Assembly: GCA_045640905.1 (NCBI GenBank)
Contig: JAZUFW010000058.1
Span: forward strand, 1-64,000
Reading direction: 5' to 3'
Origin: JAILLW01 sp045640905
GTDB taxonomy: Bacteria > Bacillota > Clostridia > Lachnospirales > Lachnospiraceae
Length of the DNA stretch: 64,000 bases
The notes under the pieces were generated by a model. The model searched no databases, was not told where the DNA came from, and saw only the letters and a program-made list of their open reading frames with translations. A program made the translations under genes and the position numbers. Every line of letters starts with the position of its first letter. Within the stretch, counting starts at the first letter, position 1. This document shows, piece by piece, positions 17,664 to 26,033 of the stretch.

Positions 17664-19562
17664 ATGAAAAAAAGATTGTGTATTTTGCTGATGGTGGCAG
17701 CAGTATTTTCAATGAGTGCCTGCTCGCTTCCTTTTTTGAAAGATAAAGAAAGTGTGGAAACAACAGAGGAGGAAAGCGAAACGGAAGAAACCGATGAAAC
17801 TGAGGAAGCGCCTGACGAAACTGAGGATGATACACCGGGCGAACCTGTAGCCGTTTATTATTTTGGAACGGACGACTTTTTGATGGGCCGTAAAATTATC
17901 TACTACATTGACGGGGATGATCTTCAGCAGATTTGTGAATTGAATCCCGAGGACGGCAGTGTATTTGATGATGTCTTTGCTAACGGGGAGCGCGCCTGTT
18001 TCTTTTCCAAAAACTTTGAAGAGAGCGAATACACGATTCACATGTTGGATGATGAATTCAATATGAAAGAATATGATTTCGGAACGCTTTACCCCGAGGG
18101 ATTTTCCTACGTGACTCCTGCCGGATTCTATGACGGCAAGTTCTATATAGGAGTGACTGACGAACAATACGAGCACAGTTTTGTTTATTTTGACCCTGAA
18201 AAGGAGACAATATGTCAGGACACCAGATTTTCTTATCTTGGCAATCTTTTGTTTGACGAACTTGAATACAATTACATCAGAGAAGAGGAATATATGGTTA
18301 AGGAAGCCAATGAATTCGGAGCGGTCTTTGCTGCGGATTTCGACAACGGTCTTTTGAGAAAATATAACCTCAAGGGCGCGGAAATCGATACGTATCAGCT
18401 TCCGAACGGCGTAAACAACATCAGTGTGCTGGAAAACGGAAAGGCACTGATGAACTTTGCCGAGTATGGTGAAGAAGGTTATCATTATATATATTACGAA
18501 ATGGATTTGGAGGACGGCTCATACTGTCAGACAGGTGTGAATGAAGAGGATGACGGCCGCGGCAGTTTCATAATGGTGAATGACGGTCTTCCGATATTTG
18601 CGATAAACAGATACAATTCTCTGTATGACAGAATCTGCGGCGAATATTATATTATGAGTGATAACACTTCGGAACTTATTGCCAGAGTCGACGGCACCAT
18701 TCCGTCCGATTTTTACTATGAAAACGGTAATGACGCTTTTTGCGTAAAGGGTGACAGGTATTATTTCCTGGCTACCAACTCCGAAGGAACCGATACCGTT
18801 TGGAAATATGTTGATAAAAACGAGTTGAACAAAATAATTGAAACCGATTATACGGATGAGCATATCGCCTTGTCCGATTACGGAAAACTGGAGTATATTT
18901 CGGATGAGTTTACGGATGACAACGGATTGATGTATTATTCGTATTCAAATCAGATATTTACGCTGAATTCGAATCTGGAGGGAGCCGATAAGGTAAATGA
19001 GGTATTGCGCACTCTGGATGACGAATACATGGGATATTGCGACAGCATAGAAGAATTGGCCGTAAAAGATATTCTCGAGAATGAATATTACGAAGATTAC
19101 AGTGAGTACGGCATGACGTATCAAACCAGCAGGGCATTTTTGAATATTAACGAAATCGGCAGCAAGTATTATCAGATCGGATTTGAAACTTATGAGTATT
19201 TCGGGGGAGCACACGGATACCCTTATGATGAATATTTCCTTATAGATAAGGAAACCGGAGAACGTGTCGAATTCAAGGACTTCTATACGGGATCGGATGA
19301 AGAATTTGTCGATATAGTGGCTCGGTATTCATTGGAAGATTGGAAAAATGATGATGAGTATTACTATATGTCCGTAGGTGATGTCGAAGATGAAAACGAA
19401 ATGCTTGAATCGTTTAAGGAAACAATCAGCATAGATCATACAATAGAGTTTACCGAAGACGGTATTTTATTCTACTATACTCCGTACGAGGTCGGACCGT
19501 ATGCTTCCGGATATATAGGAATTGCCATTCCCTATTCGGAATTCGGTATTACGATGCCATAA
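17664..19562 (+). CDS. Lipoprotein with C-terminal DUF3298/RsiV-like domain
   Basis: A 632 aa secreted lipoprotein: signal peptide with lipobox SACS (about C20), an acidic Glu/Thr-rich spacer (about 28-60), a long beta-rich middle region of repeated strands resembling a propeller or sensor (about 65-420), and a C-terminal domain with FETYEYFGGAHGYPYDEY and a FTEDGILFYYTPYEVGPYASG stretch typical of DUF3298 (RsiV-like). Such domains occur on cell-surface proteins, including an anti-sigma factor that binds lysozyme. No sigma factor is adjacent, so the function is unknown. Confidence 0.75.
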   Translation: MKKRLCILLMVAAVFSMSACSLPFLKDKESVETTEEESETEETDETEEAPDETEDDTPGEPVAVYYFGTDDFLMGRKIIYYIDGDDLQQICELNPEDGSVFDDVFANGERACFFSKNFEESEYTIHMLDDEFNMKEYDFGTLYPEGFSYVTPAGFYDGKFYIGVTDEQYEHSFVYFDPEKETICQDTRFSYLGNLLFDELEYNYIREEEYMVKEANEFGAVFAADFDNGLLRKYNLKGAEIDTYQLPNGVNNISVLENGKALMNFAEYGEEGYHYIYYEMDLEDGSYCQTGVNEEDDGRGSFIMVNDGLPIFAINRYNSLYDRICGEYYIMSDNTSELIARVDGTIPSDFYYENGNDAFCVKGDRYYFLATNSEGTDTVWKYVDKNELNKIIETDYTDEHIALSDYGKLEYISDEFTDDNGLMYYSYSNQIFTLNSNLEGADKVNEVLRTLDDEYMGYCDSIEELAVKDILENEYYEDYSEYGMTYQTSRAFLNINEIGSKYYQIGFETYEYFGGAHGYPYDEYFLIDKETGERVEFKDFYTGSDEEFVDIVARYSLEDWKNDDEYYYMSVGDVEDENEMLESFKETISIDHTIEFTEDGILFYYTPYEVGPYASGYIGIAIPYSEFGITMP

Positions 19563-19572
19563 CCTGACAAAT

Positions 19573-19607
19573 AAAACCCGCTTGCCTCGGCAAGCGGGTT
19601 TTATTTT
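19573..19607. terminator. Bidirectional intrinsic terminator
   Basis: A 13-14 bp stem (AAAACCCGCTTGCC and its complement) with a short CTCG turn, followed by TTTTATTTT. An A run on the left serves the opposite strand, so it can end both the lipoprotein gene and the convergent deacylase gene. Confidence 0.9.
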
Positions 19608-19627
19608 AATCATGTATCGAAATCGGA

Positions 19628-20173
19628 TTAATCTTCTCCGATTAGGTGAACGGAAGTATAGTCGTGTTTTACCTTAGGAAGAAATACCTGCAATAAATCA
19701 TTCAGGGATATCTTTAGCGAACTTGTATTAATGCAGGGGTGACAACCCACATAGTCCGAATTGAGAATATCTTCATCAATCAGGAGCTTTACGCTGCAAT
19801 CGGTATCGTTCATAAGTCCCATTACGGATAAGGATCCCGGAGTGATGTTTAATAATCGCTCCATATCTTCACCTTCGGCGAAGGACAGTCTGGCGGAATT
19901 TATCTGCGATGACAATTCCTTTGTCTTGAACTTTTTATCTCCCGGCATCATGAGCAGGTAAAAGTCAGTTTTTTGGCGGTTGCAAAGTAAAAGATTTTTG
20001 CATACGTGCCCGCCGAGAGTTTTGTCGGCTTCGAGACAATCTTCCATGGTCATAAGTGGTTCATGGTCTACCCGGTCATATTCAATGCCTGCTTTGTCAA
20101 GAAAATCGTAAACCTTTATTTCTTTATCTAATCTGCCCGTCGTATCGGCGGGTCTTCCGTGAAAAAGTTCCAT
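19628..20173 (-). CDS. Prolyl-tRNA deacylase-like (YbaK/ProX) protein
   Basis: A 181 aa trans-editing protein of the YbaK/ProX family, which hydrolyses mischarged aminoacyl-tRNAs such as Ala-tRNA(Pro). The fold is marked by KNLLLCNRQKTDFYLLMMPGDKKF (invariant Lys), a LSFAEGEDMERLLNITPGSLSVMGL segment and the C-terminal VGCHPCINTSSLKIS. The length and motif order fit PrdX/ProXp-ala. It lies 25 nt after folE on the same strand, and no clear Shine-Dalgarno sequence precedes it. Confidence 0.88.
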   Translation of the reverse strand: MELFHGRPADTTGRLDKEIKVYDFLDKAGIEYDRVDHEPLMTMEDCLEADKTLGGHVCKNLLLCNRQKTDFYLLMMPGDKKFKTKELSSQINSARLSFAEGEDMERLLNITPGSLSVMGLMNDTDCSVKLLIDEDILNSDYVGCHPCINTSSLKISLNDLLQVFLPKVKHDYTSVHLIGED

Positions 20174-20198
20174 AATGCTGTACGTATAATGCGTCTGT

Positions 20199-20792
20199 TT
20201 ACAGAGATAATTGAGAATAAACCTCGCATCTCAATGACGAATCGTTTTCAAAAACACCTCTTGAAACACGGCTGACTGTTTTGGTTCCGGGCTTTTTGAT
20301 TCCGCGGCTGGTCATGCAGCTGTGTTCGCCTTCGACTATGACCATTATGTCGTCGGTGTTCAAAATCTTGCCCAATACATCGGCAATGTCCGAGGTGATT
20401 CTCTCCTGAAGCTGAAGTCTTTTACATACCATGTCGGATATTCGGGCCAGTTTGCTTAAGCCGATAACTCTGCCGTTGGGAATATAAGCGATGTTAACCT
20501 TCATATTGTACATCAGCGCAATATGATGCTCGCAGAAACTGAAAACATCGATATCCTTCATGACAATCAATTCATTCTCGGTAGTTTCTTCAAAACATTT
20601 ATTGAACATCTCGGCTATTTCGTCGTTTGAATAGCGCATGCCCTCAAAGACTTCGTCATACATGCGTGCGACTCTGTCGGGAGTTTCCGTAAGGCCTTCT
20701 CTTTCGGGATCTTCGCCCAATGCCTCCAGAATGTCTCTGACCGATTTTTTGATTATATTCATTTGATTTTCGGATAAATGCCTGTTAATCAT
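20199..20792 (-). CDS. folE: GTP cyclohydrolase I
   Basis: FolE opens the GTP ring to make dihydroneopterin triphosphate for folate synthesis. The 197 aa protein has the zinc ligands (Cys and His in FSFCEHHIALMY and the Cys of GEHSCMTSRG) and the active-site segment GLSKLARISDM. An ATG at 20801 lies inside the TATAAT -10 box and cannot be in the mRNA as predicted, so I use the ATG at 20792, which falls at about +1. thyA and folA, which depend on folate, lie 29 kb downstream. Confidence 0.9.
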   Translation of the reverse strand: MINRHLSENQMNIIKKSVRDILEALGEDPEREGLTETPDRVARMYDEVFEGMRYSNDEIAEMFNKCFEETTENELIVMKDIDVFSFCEHHIALMYNMKVNIAYIPNGRVIGLSKLARISDMVCKRLQLQERITSDIADVLGKILNTDDIMVIVEGEHSCMTSRGIKKPGTKTVSRVSRGVFENDSSLRCEVYSQLSL

Positions 20793-20799
20793 GCCTTGC

Positions 20800-20828
20800 A
20801 TTATACTCTATGTGATTTTAACTTGCAA
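20800..20828 (-). promoter_or_regulatory. folE promoter overlapping the first ATG
   Basis: On the minus strand TTGCAA (20828-20823), a 17 nt spacer and TATAAT (20805-20800). The next in-frame ATG (20792) begins 8 nt after the -10, so the transcript should start at or next to the start codon. Confidence 0.65.
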
Positions 20829-20908
20829 AGGGAAAATAATTGGACTTTACCCGGAGTAATATCAAATCATGAACAGGAAGAAAGCGTATGGAGCTTCGGG
20901 AGGGAAAT

Positions 20909-21283
20909 ATGAGACTAATAAAAAACAATTCGGCATTTTTGATTTTTACTGTTTTTCTTATAGCAGTGATTGCGTTCTGTATAAAAGGAACCGTAAAAGG
21001 CATGGACAAATCTTCATATTCATATGATGAGAGTATGGAAGAATACTATAGACAATGCGAAAAGGAATATGTGGCAAAGGTCAAAGAATATTTGAATGCG
21101 AACGGCTTTTCAAATGCCGGAGTAATGCTTACAAAAGTAACCGATTCAGATTTGACCAGACACTATACATTAACCGTCAATCATCATAAACTGACGAATG
21201 TGTCACAAATCGACAGCGCGGTTTCCGATATTGATTTCCCTGTAGATGATGCGGAAATAATCATAATGACAACTAATCGATGA
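20909..21283 (+). CDS. Small membrane-anchored protein of unknown function
   Basis: The start at 20909 follows GGGAGG; the in-frame ATG at 20888 has no such site. The 124 aa product has one hydrophobic segment (about 8-27) and a soluble C-terminal part of about 90 residues with a two-helix/strand pattern (EYVAKVKEYLNANGFSNAGVMLT...YTLTVNHHKL). I do not recognise a family. It lies between folE (divergent) and a DUF1653 gene. Confidence 0.7.
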   Translation: MRLIKNNSAFLIFTVFLIAVIAFCIKGTVKGMDKSSYSYDESMEEYYRQCEKEYVAKVKEYLNANGFSNAGVMLTKVTDSDLTRHYTLTVNHHKLTNVSQIDSAVSDIDFPVDDAEIIIMTTNR

Positions 21284-21355
21284 ACAGATATAATTACTGT
21301 AATCAGCATCATTATTTCTTTACTATTTATGATGATGTGGAAAGGAATTACGGTA

Positions 21356-21892
21356 ATGGAAATAAAAATCGGTGAGATTTACAAGCATTTCAAAGGAAAT
21401 ATGTACAAAGTTATCTGTGTGGCCAAACACAGCGAAACAGGAGAAAAAATGGTTATATACCAGGCTCTCTACGGCGAAAATGAAATTTACGCGCGTCCTT
21501 TGAATATGTTTTTGGAAAAGGTAGATAAAAACAAATACCCTGATGCAACACAGGAATACAGATTTGAACCTTGGAACAGTGCATCACTTTCCCCTGCGGC
21601 AAATGTATCGACAATCAGTAATGTTGAAACCGAAGTTTTGTTTGATGATGAAAATGATGAAAATCCGAACATAGATCCCAGAGTAATCGCTTTTCTCGAT
21701 GCCAGAAATTATGATGAAAAGCTGAGCATTCTTCAGAACATGCGCAGGGATGTTACCGATGAGATGATAAATACGATGGCGTTCGGAATAGACATAGAAT
21801 TAAATGAAGGTACCTGTGAAGAAAAGTACAACGAACTTTTGAATTGTGTAATGCTTAAAGAAAAATTCGAGTGTAACAGATTGCGACAGTAA
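21356..21892 (+). CDS. DUF1653 domain protein
   Basis: The 178 aa product starts at 21356, behind AAAGGAA. Residues 1-62 are a DUF1653 domain (IGEIYKHFKGNMYKVICVA...VIYQALYGENEIYARPLNMF), a small barrel of unknown function common in bacteria. The rest is a separate acidic region with a helical tail of about 70 residues. Its stop is followed after about 40 nt by the LexA-type sites of the 5'-nucleotidase gene. Confidence 0.8.
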   Translation: MEIKIGEIYKHFKGNMYKVICVAKHSETGEKMVIYQALYGENEIYARPLNMFLEKVDKNKYPDATQEYRFEPWNSASLSPAANVSTISNVETEVLFDDENDENPNIDPRVIAFLDARNYDEKLSILQNMRRDVTDEMINTMAFGIDIELNEGTCEEKYNELLNCVMLKEKFECNRLRQ

Positions 21893-21930
21893 AGCTTTAT
21901 ATATAAAAAACGTCGCCTCACAGGAATTAA

Positions 21931-21980
21931 GAACAAATGTTCGAAAAGGCATTGACAAAACATATGTTCGATAGTAATAT
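21931..21980 (+). promoter_or_regulatory. SOS-type promoter with two LexA-like boxes
   Basis: TTGACA (21952-21957), 17 nt, TAATAT (21975-21980) is a strong promoter. Upstream lies GAACAAATGTTC (21931-21942), an exact GAAC-N4-GTTC Gram-positive LexA box. A second site, AAACATATGTTC (21958-21969, one base off), fills the space between -35 and -10. Repression by LexA is the natural reading. Confidence 0.75.
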
Positions 21981-22024
21981 TTCTTTTACAGAGAGCATCT
22001 TAAAGGATGCGTGAGGTGAACGGT

Positions 22025-22948
22025 ATGGCATATGAATTAGAAAGCAAACTTGTTATTGGAGTATCATCCAGAGCGTTATTTGATCTGACAGCCGAAAACG
22101 AAATTTTCGAGAATGAAGGAATTGATGCGTACTGCAAATATCAGGTGGAGCATGAAAATGATCTGCTTCTTCCCGGAAACGGATTCCCGCTTGTAAAGGC
22201 ACTTCTTAATATTAATAAAATTCCGGGTCAGGAAGGAAGAGTCGAAGTTATAGTAATGTCACATAATTCTCCGGACACTTCTCTGAGAGTGTTCAATGCC
22301 ATTGAACACTACGGACTTGATATTACCAGGGCCGTATTGGCATCCGGAGCGCCTTTGACTCCGTATTTGGAGGCATTTAATACGGACCTTTACCTTTCGG
22401 CAGATGAATCAGATGTTCAATCGGCTATTGATTGCGGCATAGCTGCAGGTATCATATGCTGTGATACCATTCAAACTCCGGTCAGAAATGAGGACGGAGA
22501 TATTTCCCAAATCAGAATTGCCTTTGATGGGGATGCAGTTCTATTTTCCGATGATTCCGAGCAGATATATCAGGCAGAAGGCTTGGAAGCTTTTGAAGAA
22601 AATGAACGCAGACTGGCGAAGGACCCTATGAAAGCGGGGCCCTTTGCCAAGTTCCTTAAGACCATTTCGGACCTTCAAAAAGAACTGCCGCAGAACGAAG
22701 CGCCTATCAGAACCGCACTGGTTACCGCACGTTCCGCACCTTCACACGAACGTGTAATCAGAACTTTGAGAGCCTGGAATGTGCGTATTGATGAAGCGTT
22801 CTTCCTTGGCGGAGTTACCAAGAGAGATGTGCTTAAAGCGTTTGGAGCACATATATTCTTTGACGACCAGGCGGTACATACTACACCCGCTTCAACGGTG
22901 GTCCCTTCGGCCAGAGTTCCGTACAAAAATAAGAAACGTGATCCCTAA
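22025..22948 (+). CDS. Cytosolic 5'-nucleotidase (NT5C1-like)
   Basis: A 307 aa protein similar to 5'-nucleotidases of the NT5C1 type, which remove the phosphate from nucleoside monophosphates. Visible features are an acidic strand (RIAFDGDAVLFSDDSE, the HAD-like Asp pair), an SRAL start region and the C-terminal ARSAPSHERVIRTLRAW and FFLGGVTKRDVLKAFGAHIFFDDQ with the catalytic Lys and Asp pair. The ATG at 22025 is chosen because GAGGTG precedes it. LexA-type sites in the promoter point to damage-induced expression. Confidence 0.85.
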   Translation: MAYELESKLVIGVSSRALFDLTAENEIFENEGIDAYCKYQVEHENDLLLPGNGFPLVKALLNINKIPGQEGRVEVIVMSHNSPDTSLRVFNAIEHYGLDITRAVLASGAPLTPYLEAFNTDLYLSADESDVQSAIDCGIAAGIICCDTIQTPVRNEDGDISQIRIAFDGDAVLFSDDSEQIYQAEGLEAFEENERRLAKDPMKAGPFAKFLKTISDLQKELPQNEAPIRTALVTARSAPSHERVIRTLRAWNVRIDEAFFLGGVTKRDVLKAFGAHIFFDDQAVHTTPASTVVPSARVPYKNKKRDP

Positions 22949-22955
22949 AATTTGT

Positions 22956-22983
22956 TAAAGCCATGGCAAATGCCATGGCTTTA
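22956..22983. terminator. Hairpin after the 5'-nucleotidase gene
   Basis: AAAGCCATGGCA and TGCCATGGCTTT pair over a two-base centre (12 bp, extendable to 13). Only a weak T run follows (TTTATCTC). It separates two convergent genes and may end both. Confidence 0.6.
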
Positions 22984-23006
22984 TCTCGATTGTGTGATGG
23001 GTTGTT

Positions 23007-23981
23007 TTATTTTAGTAACTGTATTTTTTCTTTTTCACAGGTGATGGTAACCGATGTACTCTTCATGGTAACTTCACCATCGGTGTGAACCCAGCACGGA
23101 GCTGAGGTTTCCAGTTTGACTTTCTTTCCGGAGTATTTATTGATCCCTTTAAATTTCAAATGCTTTCCTTTGGTAGCGGAAGGTAAAGCTCTTAAAACGT
23201 TAAATTTGGACATGTTGTTTACTGTACAAATTTCTAAAATTCCGTCCGTATAATCAGCGTGGGGACAAAACATAAATCCGCCGCCCTCGTACTGATGAAC
23301 CATACATGTTACAAAAAGAAAATTCGGAAGTTTTATTTTTTTGTTGTCATCTATGGTCATAAAACAGTCACAGTTCTTTGTGAATAAGATCTGTTTCAGT
23401 GCTACGACCAAATATATGAGTTTTCCCAATCCCAATTTATTCAGAACTGTTTTTAACGGAGAAACCATTGCTTCTTCGCAAATGGCCGCATCGAAACCGA
23501 TTCCCATACTGACATCGAAATATCGTTTGCTGATGATGTTTTCTTCGTGCTTTGAAGAATATTCTCTGGACACTTCATTATATTGAAGACATCCCAAGTC
23601 CATATAGTGCGGTGTCTTGCAGTTGATGATGTTCAAAAGACATTCTTTGGGGTCATCGGGAAGTTTCAGGTCACGGGATAAATCATTGCTGGAACCTGTG
23701 GGGACGTAGCCAATCTGGACGCGACTGAAATCGGAAATACCCTGGAGAGCCTCGTTCATGGTGCCGTCACCGCCGAGAACAATCAACTTAATTACTTCGT
23801 CGGATTCTTTCGACAGTTCTGATGATGTTATTTCTCTGGCCAATTCAATGACGTTTCCTGCTTTTTTTGAAAAATGTACTTTGTAATCGACACCGTTGTC
23901 ACACAGAACAGGCTCGATATCTGACCATAGTTTTTTACCTTTTCCGGTTCTTGAGGCCGGGTTTACGATTACGTGATACAT
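23007..23981 (-). CDS. Diacylglycerol/lipid kinase of the YegS/DgkB family
   Basis: A 324 aa lipid kinase that phosphorylates diacylglycerol or a related lipid, recycling it for phospholipid synthesis. It has the N-terminal PASRTGKG, the catalytic LGGDGTMNEALQG loop, GTGSSNDLSRDL-type nucleotide contacts (here YVPTGSSNDLSRDL) and a C-terminal beta domain ending in AGSVTI-like strands. The start at 23981 follows AAAGGAACA; an upstream ATG would lie in the repeat-side leader. Its promoter side carries the repeat block at 24009-24520. Confidence 0.9.
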   Translation of the reverse strand: MYHVIVNPASRTGKGKKLWSDIEPVLCDNGVDYKVHFSKKAGNVIELAREITSSELSKESDEVIKLIVLGGDGTMNEALQGISDFSRVQIGYVPTGSSNDLSRDLKLPDDPKECLLNIINCKTPHYMDLGCLQYNEVSREYSSKHEENIISKRYFDVSMGIGFDAAICEEAMVSPLKTVLNKLGLGKLIYLVVALKQILFTKNCDCFMTIDDNKKIKLPNFLFVTCMVHQYEGGGFMFCPHADYTDGILEICTVNNMSKFNVLRALPSATKGKHLKFKGINKYSGKKVKLETSAPCWVHTDGEVTMKSTSVTITCEKEKIQLLK

Positions 23982-24012
23982 GGGAATGTTCCTTTCAATA
24001 TATATAGTTTCA

Positions 24013-24276
24013 CAGTACTCCACTTTCATTCGCAAGCGGATTGCTCATATCGTGGAGTCCCTGCTTCGCAACTATTCACAGTCCTCCACTTTCATTCGCA
24101 ATCATCGCTGCTGCGCAGCTTCAAAGCTTGCTTCGCAAGCGGATTGCTCATATCGTGGAGTCCCTGCTTCGCAACTATTCACAGTACTCCACTTTCATTC
24201 GCAATCATCGCTGCTGCGCAGCTTCAAAGCTTGGTTCGCAAGCGGAGTGCTCATATGGTGGAGTCCCCGCTTCGCA
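24013..24276. repeat. Three direct repeats of a 103 bp hairpin unit
   Basis: Units lie at 24013-24078 (66 bp, lacking 37 bp between two TTCGCA copies), 24079-24181 (103 bp, full) and 24182-24276 (truncated at its right end and with several base changes). Each unit contains ACTCCAC near its left end and GTGGAGT near its right end, plus GCTGC/GCAGC and GCTTGCTTCGCAAGC hairpins. The short first unit looks like slippage between TTCGCA repeats. Confidence 0.85.
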
Positions 24277-24327
24277 GGTTTGATATATGAGCAATGCTTG
24301 TCTCTTACATGCAAGCATGACGATATT

Positions 24328-24490
24328 AGTGCTTCAGTTTTTAATTAACCGGACTTTATTGCTTGCCTGTTTCCGCGATAGTACAGATTCAAAAAGCCTC
24401 GACAATGCCCGCATTGCCTTCGTTTTTTGAACTGCACTCTCACAAAAACATTCGGCGCAAAAAGTCCACTTATTAAGAAACTGAATCACT
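24328..24490. repeat. Palindromic MITE-like repeat, copy B (long form)
   Basis: A 163 bp element running AGTG...CACT with about 33 bp imperfect terminal inverted repeats and a second nested hairpin in its centre (CAGTTCAAAAA/TTTTTGAATCTG and GGCAATGC/GCATTGTC on the minus strand). It is the longer relative of copy A at 12263-12344; the two share both arms, and copy A lacks the central hairpin. No protein is encoded. Confidence 0.75.
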
Positions 24491-24542
24491 AGCATTTCTC
24501 ATATATCAACTGTGAATAGTGACATTATGTACGATGTTATTA

Positions 24543-24571
24543 TAGTCAATAAAAATAAATTATGCTATACT
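24543..24571 (+). promoter_or_regulatory. glyA promoter
   Basis: TAGTCA (24543-24548), 17 nt, and an extended -10 TGCTATACT (24563-24571). A GAACGC/GCGTTC hairpin (24579-24594) follows in the short leader before the AAAGGAGAG ribosome site. Confidence 0.5.
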
Positions 24572-24624
24572 TTTTCAGGAACGCTCGGGCGTTCTTTAAA
24601 AATGCATAAAAGGAGAGTATCGAA

Positions 24625-25863
24625 ATGTATTCATTGGATGAAGTTAGAAACGTTGATCCCGAAGTTGCACAGGCAATTGTGGATGAACAGGAAAGACAGA
24701 ATTCCCATATAGAGCTTATTGCCTCTGAGAACTGGGTATCTAAAGCTGTTATGGCTGCAATGGGAAGCCCCTTAACCAACAAATATGCGGAAGGTTATCC
24801 CGGAAAGAGATATTACGGCGGATGCGACTGCGTTGATGTTGTTGAAGAGTTAGCCAGAGAAAGAGCCAAGGAATTATTCCATTGCGATTATGTTAATGTT
24901 CAGCCCCATTCCGGCGCACAGGCCAATATGGCAGTTTTCTTCGCAGTAATGGAACCCGGTGATACATTTATGGGAATGAACCTTGATCATGGCGGACATT
25001 TGTCACACGGTTCACCGGTTAATATGTCAGGAAAGTATTTTAACTGTGTGCCTTACGGTGTAAATGATGAAGGTTTTATAGATTATGATGAAGTAAGAAG
25101 GATTGCTCTTGAATGCAAACCCAAGATGATAGTTGCGGGTGCAAGCGCATATGCCAGAAAGATTGATTTTAAGAAATTCCGTGAAATCTGTGATGAAGTA
25201 GGCGCTGTAATGATGGTAGATATTGCACATATAGCAGGTTTGGTTGCTACAGGTTACCATGAAAGCCCTATTCCTTATGCTGACGTTGTTACCACTACAA
25301 CTCACAAGACATTGCGCGGACCCAGAGGCGGTATGATTATGTGTAATCAGGCTGCTGCAGATAAGTATAACTTCAACAAGGCTATATTCCCCGGTATTCA
25401 GGGTGGCCCTTTGATGCATGTTATCGCTGCCAAGGCAGTTTGCTTTAAAGAAGCATTAAGCCCCGAATTTAAGCAATATGCAAAGAATATTATTGATAAT
25501 GCACAGGCATTGGCCAATGGATTATTAAAGAGAGGTTTGAGCATTGTTTCCGGAGGAACAGATAATCATTTGATGCTTTTGGATCTTCGCCCTCAGGGAT
25601 TAACAGGTAAGGAAATCGAGAAACTTCTTGATGAAGCACATATTACCGCAAACAAGAATACAGTTCCCAATGATCCTCAAAAGCCTTTTGTAACCAGCGG
25701 TATCAGACTTGGAACACCTGCCGTAACATCCAGAGGCATGAATACGGAGGATATGGATCGCATAGCTGAAGCTATTTCGTTCATTGTTAAGGAAGGAACT
25801 GACGGTGTACCCAAGGCCAGAGCTATCGTAGATGAACTTACAAAGAAGTATCCTTTGATTTAG
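24625..25863 (+). CDS. glyA: Serine hydroxymethyltransferase
   Basis: GlyA interconverts serine and glycine while loading a one-carbon unit on tetrahydrofolate. The 412 aa length is standard. The PLP lysine lies in VVTTTTHKTLRGPRGG; the start region HIELIASENWVSKAVMAA and the SGAQANMAVFFAV motif are both typical. A strong AAAGGAGAG site precedes the ATG. It stands alone between a repeat block and a perfect terminator, and supplies methylene-folate for the thyA product. Confidence 0.97.
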   Translation: MYSLDEVRNVDPEVAQAIVDEQERQNSHIELIASENWVSKAVMAAMGSPLTNKYAEGYPGKRYYGGCDCVDVVEELARERAKELFHCDYVNVQPHSGAQANMAVFFAVMEPGDTFMGMNLDHGGHLSHGSPVNMSGKYFNCVPYGVNDEGFIDYDEVRRIALECKPKMIVAGASAYARKIDFKKFREICDEVGAVMMVDIAHIAGLVATGYHESPIPYADVVTTTTHKTLRGPRGGMIMCNQAAADKYNFNKAIFPGIQGGPLMHVIAAKAVCFKEALSPEFKQYAKNIIDNAQALANGLLKRGLSIVSGGTDNHLMLLDLRPQGLTGKEIEKLLDEAHITANKNTVPNDPQKPFVTSGIRLGTPAVTSRGMNTEDMDRIAEAISFIVKEGTDGVPKARAIVDELTKKYPLI

Positions 25864-25884
25864 TATATTTTAATAAATTAACGT

Positions 25885-25918
25885 AAAATCGCGTAGGCTG
25901 CCAAGCCTACGCGATTTT
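25885..25918 (+). terminator. glyA terminator
   Basis: A perfect 15 bp stem (25885-25899 with 25904-25918) and a GCCA loop, ending in TTTT. The A run in the left arm could also serve the other strand. Confidence 0.9.
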
Positions 25919-26033
25919 AGTTTGAACCATTTGAAAAAATCAAACAATTCAATCAATTTAAACTATTAAATCAAATAATAATATAAAATATCAAACAACT
26001 TTCGAAAAACTTAAAATATTTTTAAAAATTGTA

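Larger units (their letters stand above)
24009..24520. repeat. Composite noncoding repeat block
   Basis: A 512 bp block bounded by the inverted 8-mers TTCACAGT (24009-24016) and ACTGTGAA (24509-24516). It holds three direct repeat units, then an 18 bp inverted-repeat pair (24281-24298 with 24491-24508, one mismatch) around palindromic copy B. Short in-frame stretches through the repeats are repetitive in all frames and show no start signals, so I read no gene here. It fills the gap between the lipid kinase and glyA. Confidence 0.7.

Noticed and set aside
24013..24276. Possible CRISPR array in the tandem repeats
   Set aside because: The units are adjacent with no unique spacers, are 66-103 bp long, and there are only three.
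23973..24348. Several overlapping plus-strand reading frames of 80-122 codons through the repeat block
   Set aside because: They repeat the same peptide text in different frames because the DNA repeats, have no ribosome sites, and begin inside the lipid kinase leader.
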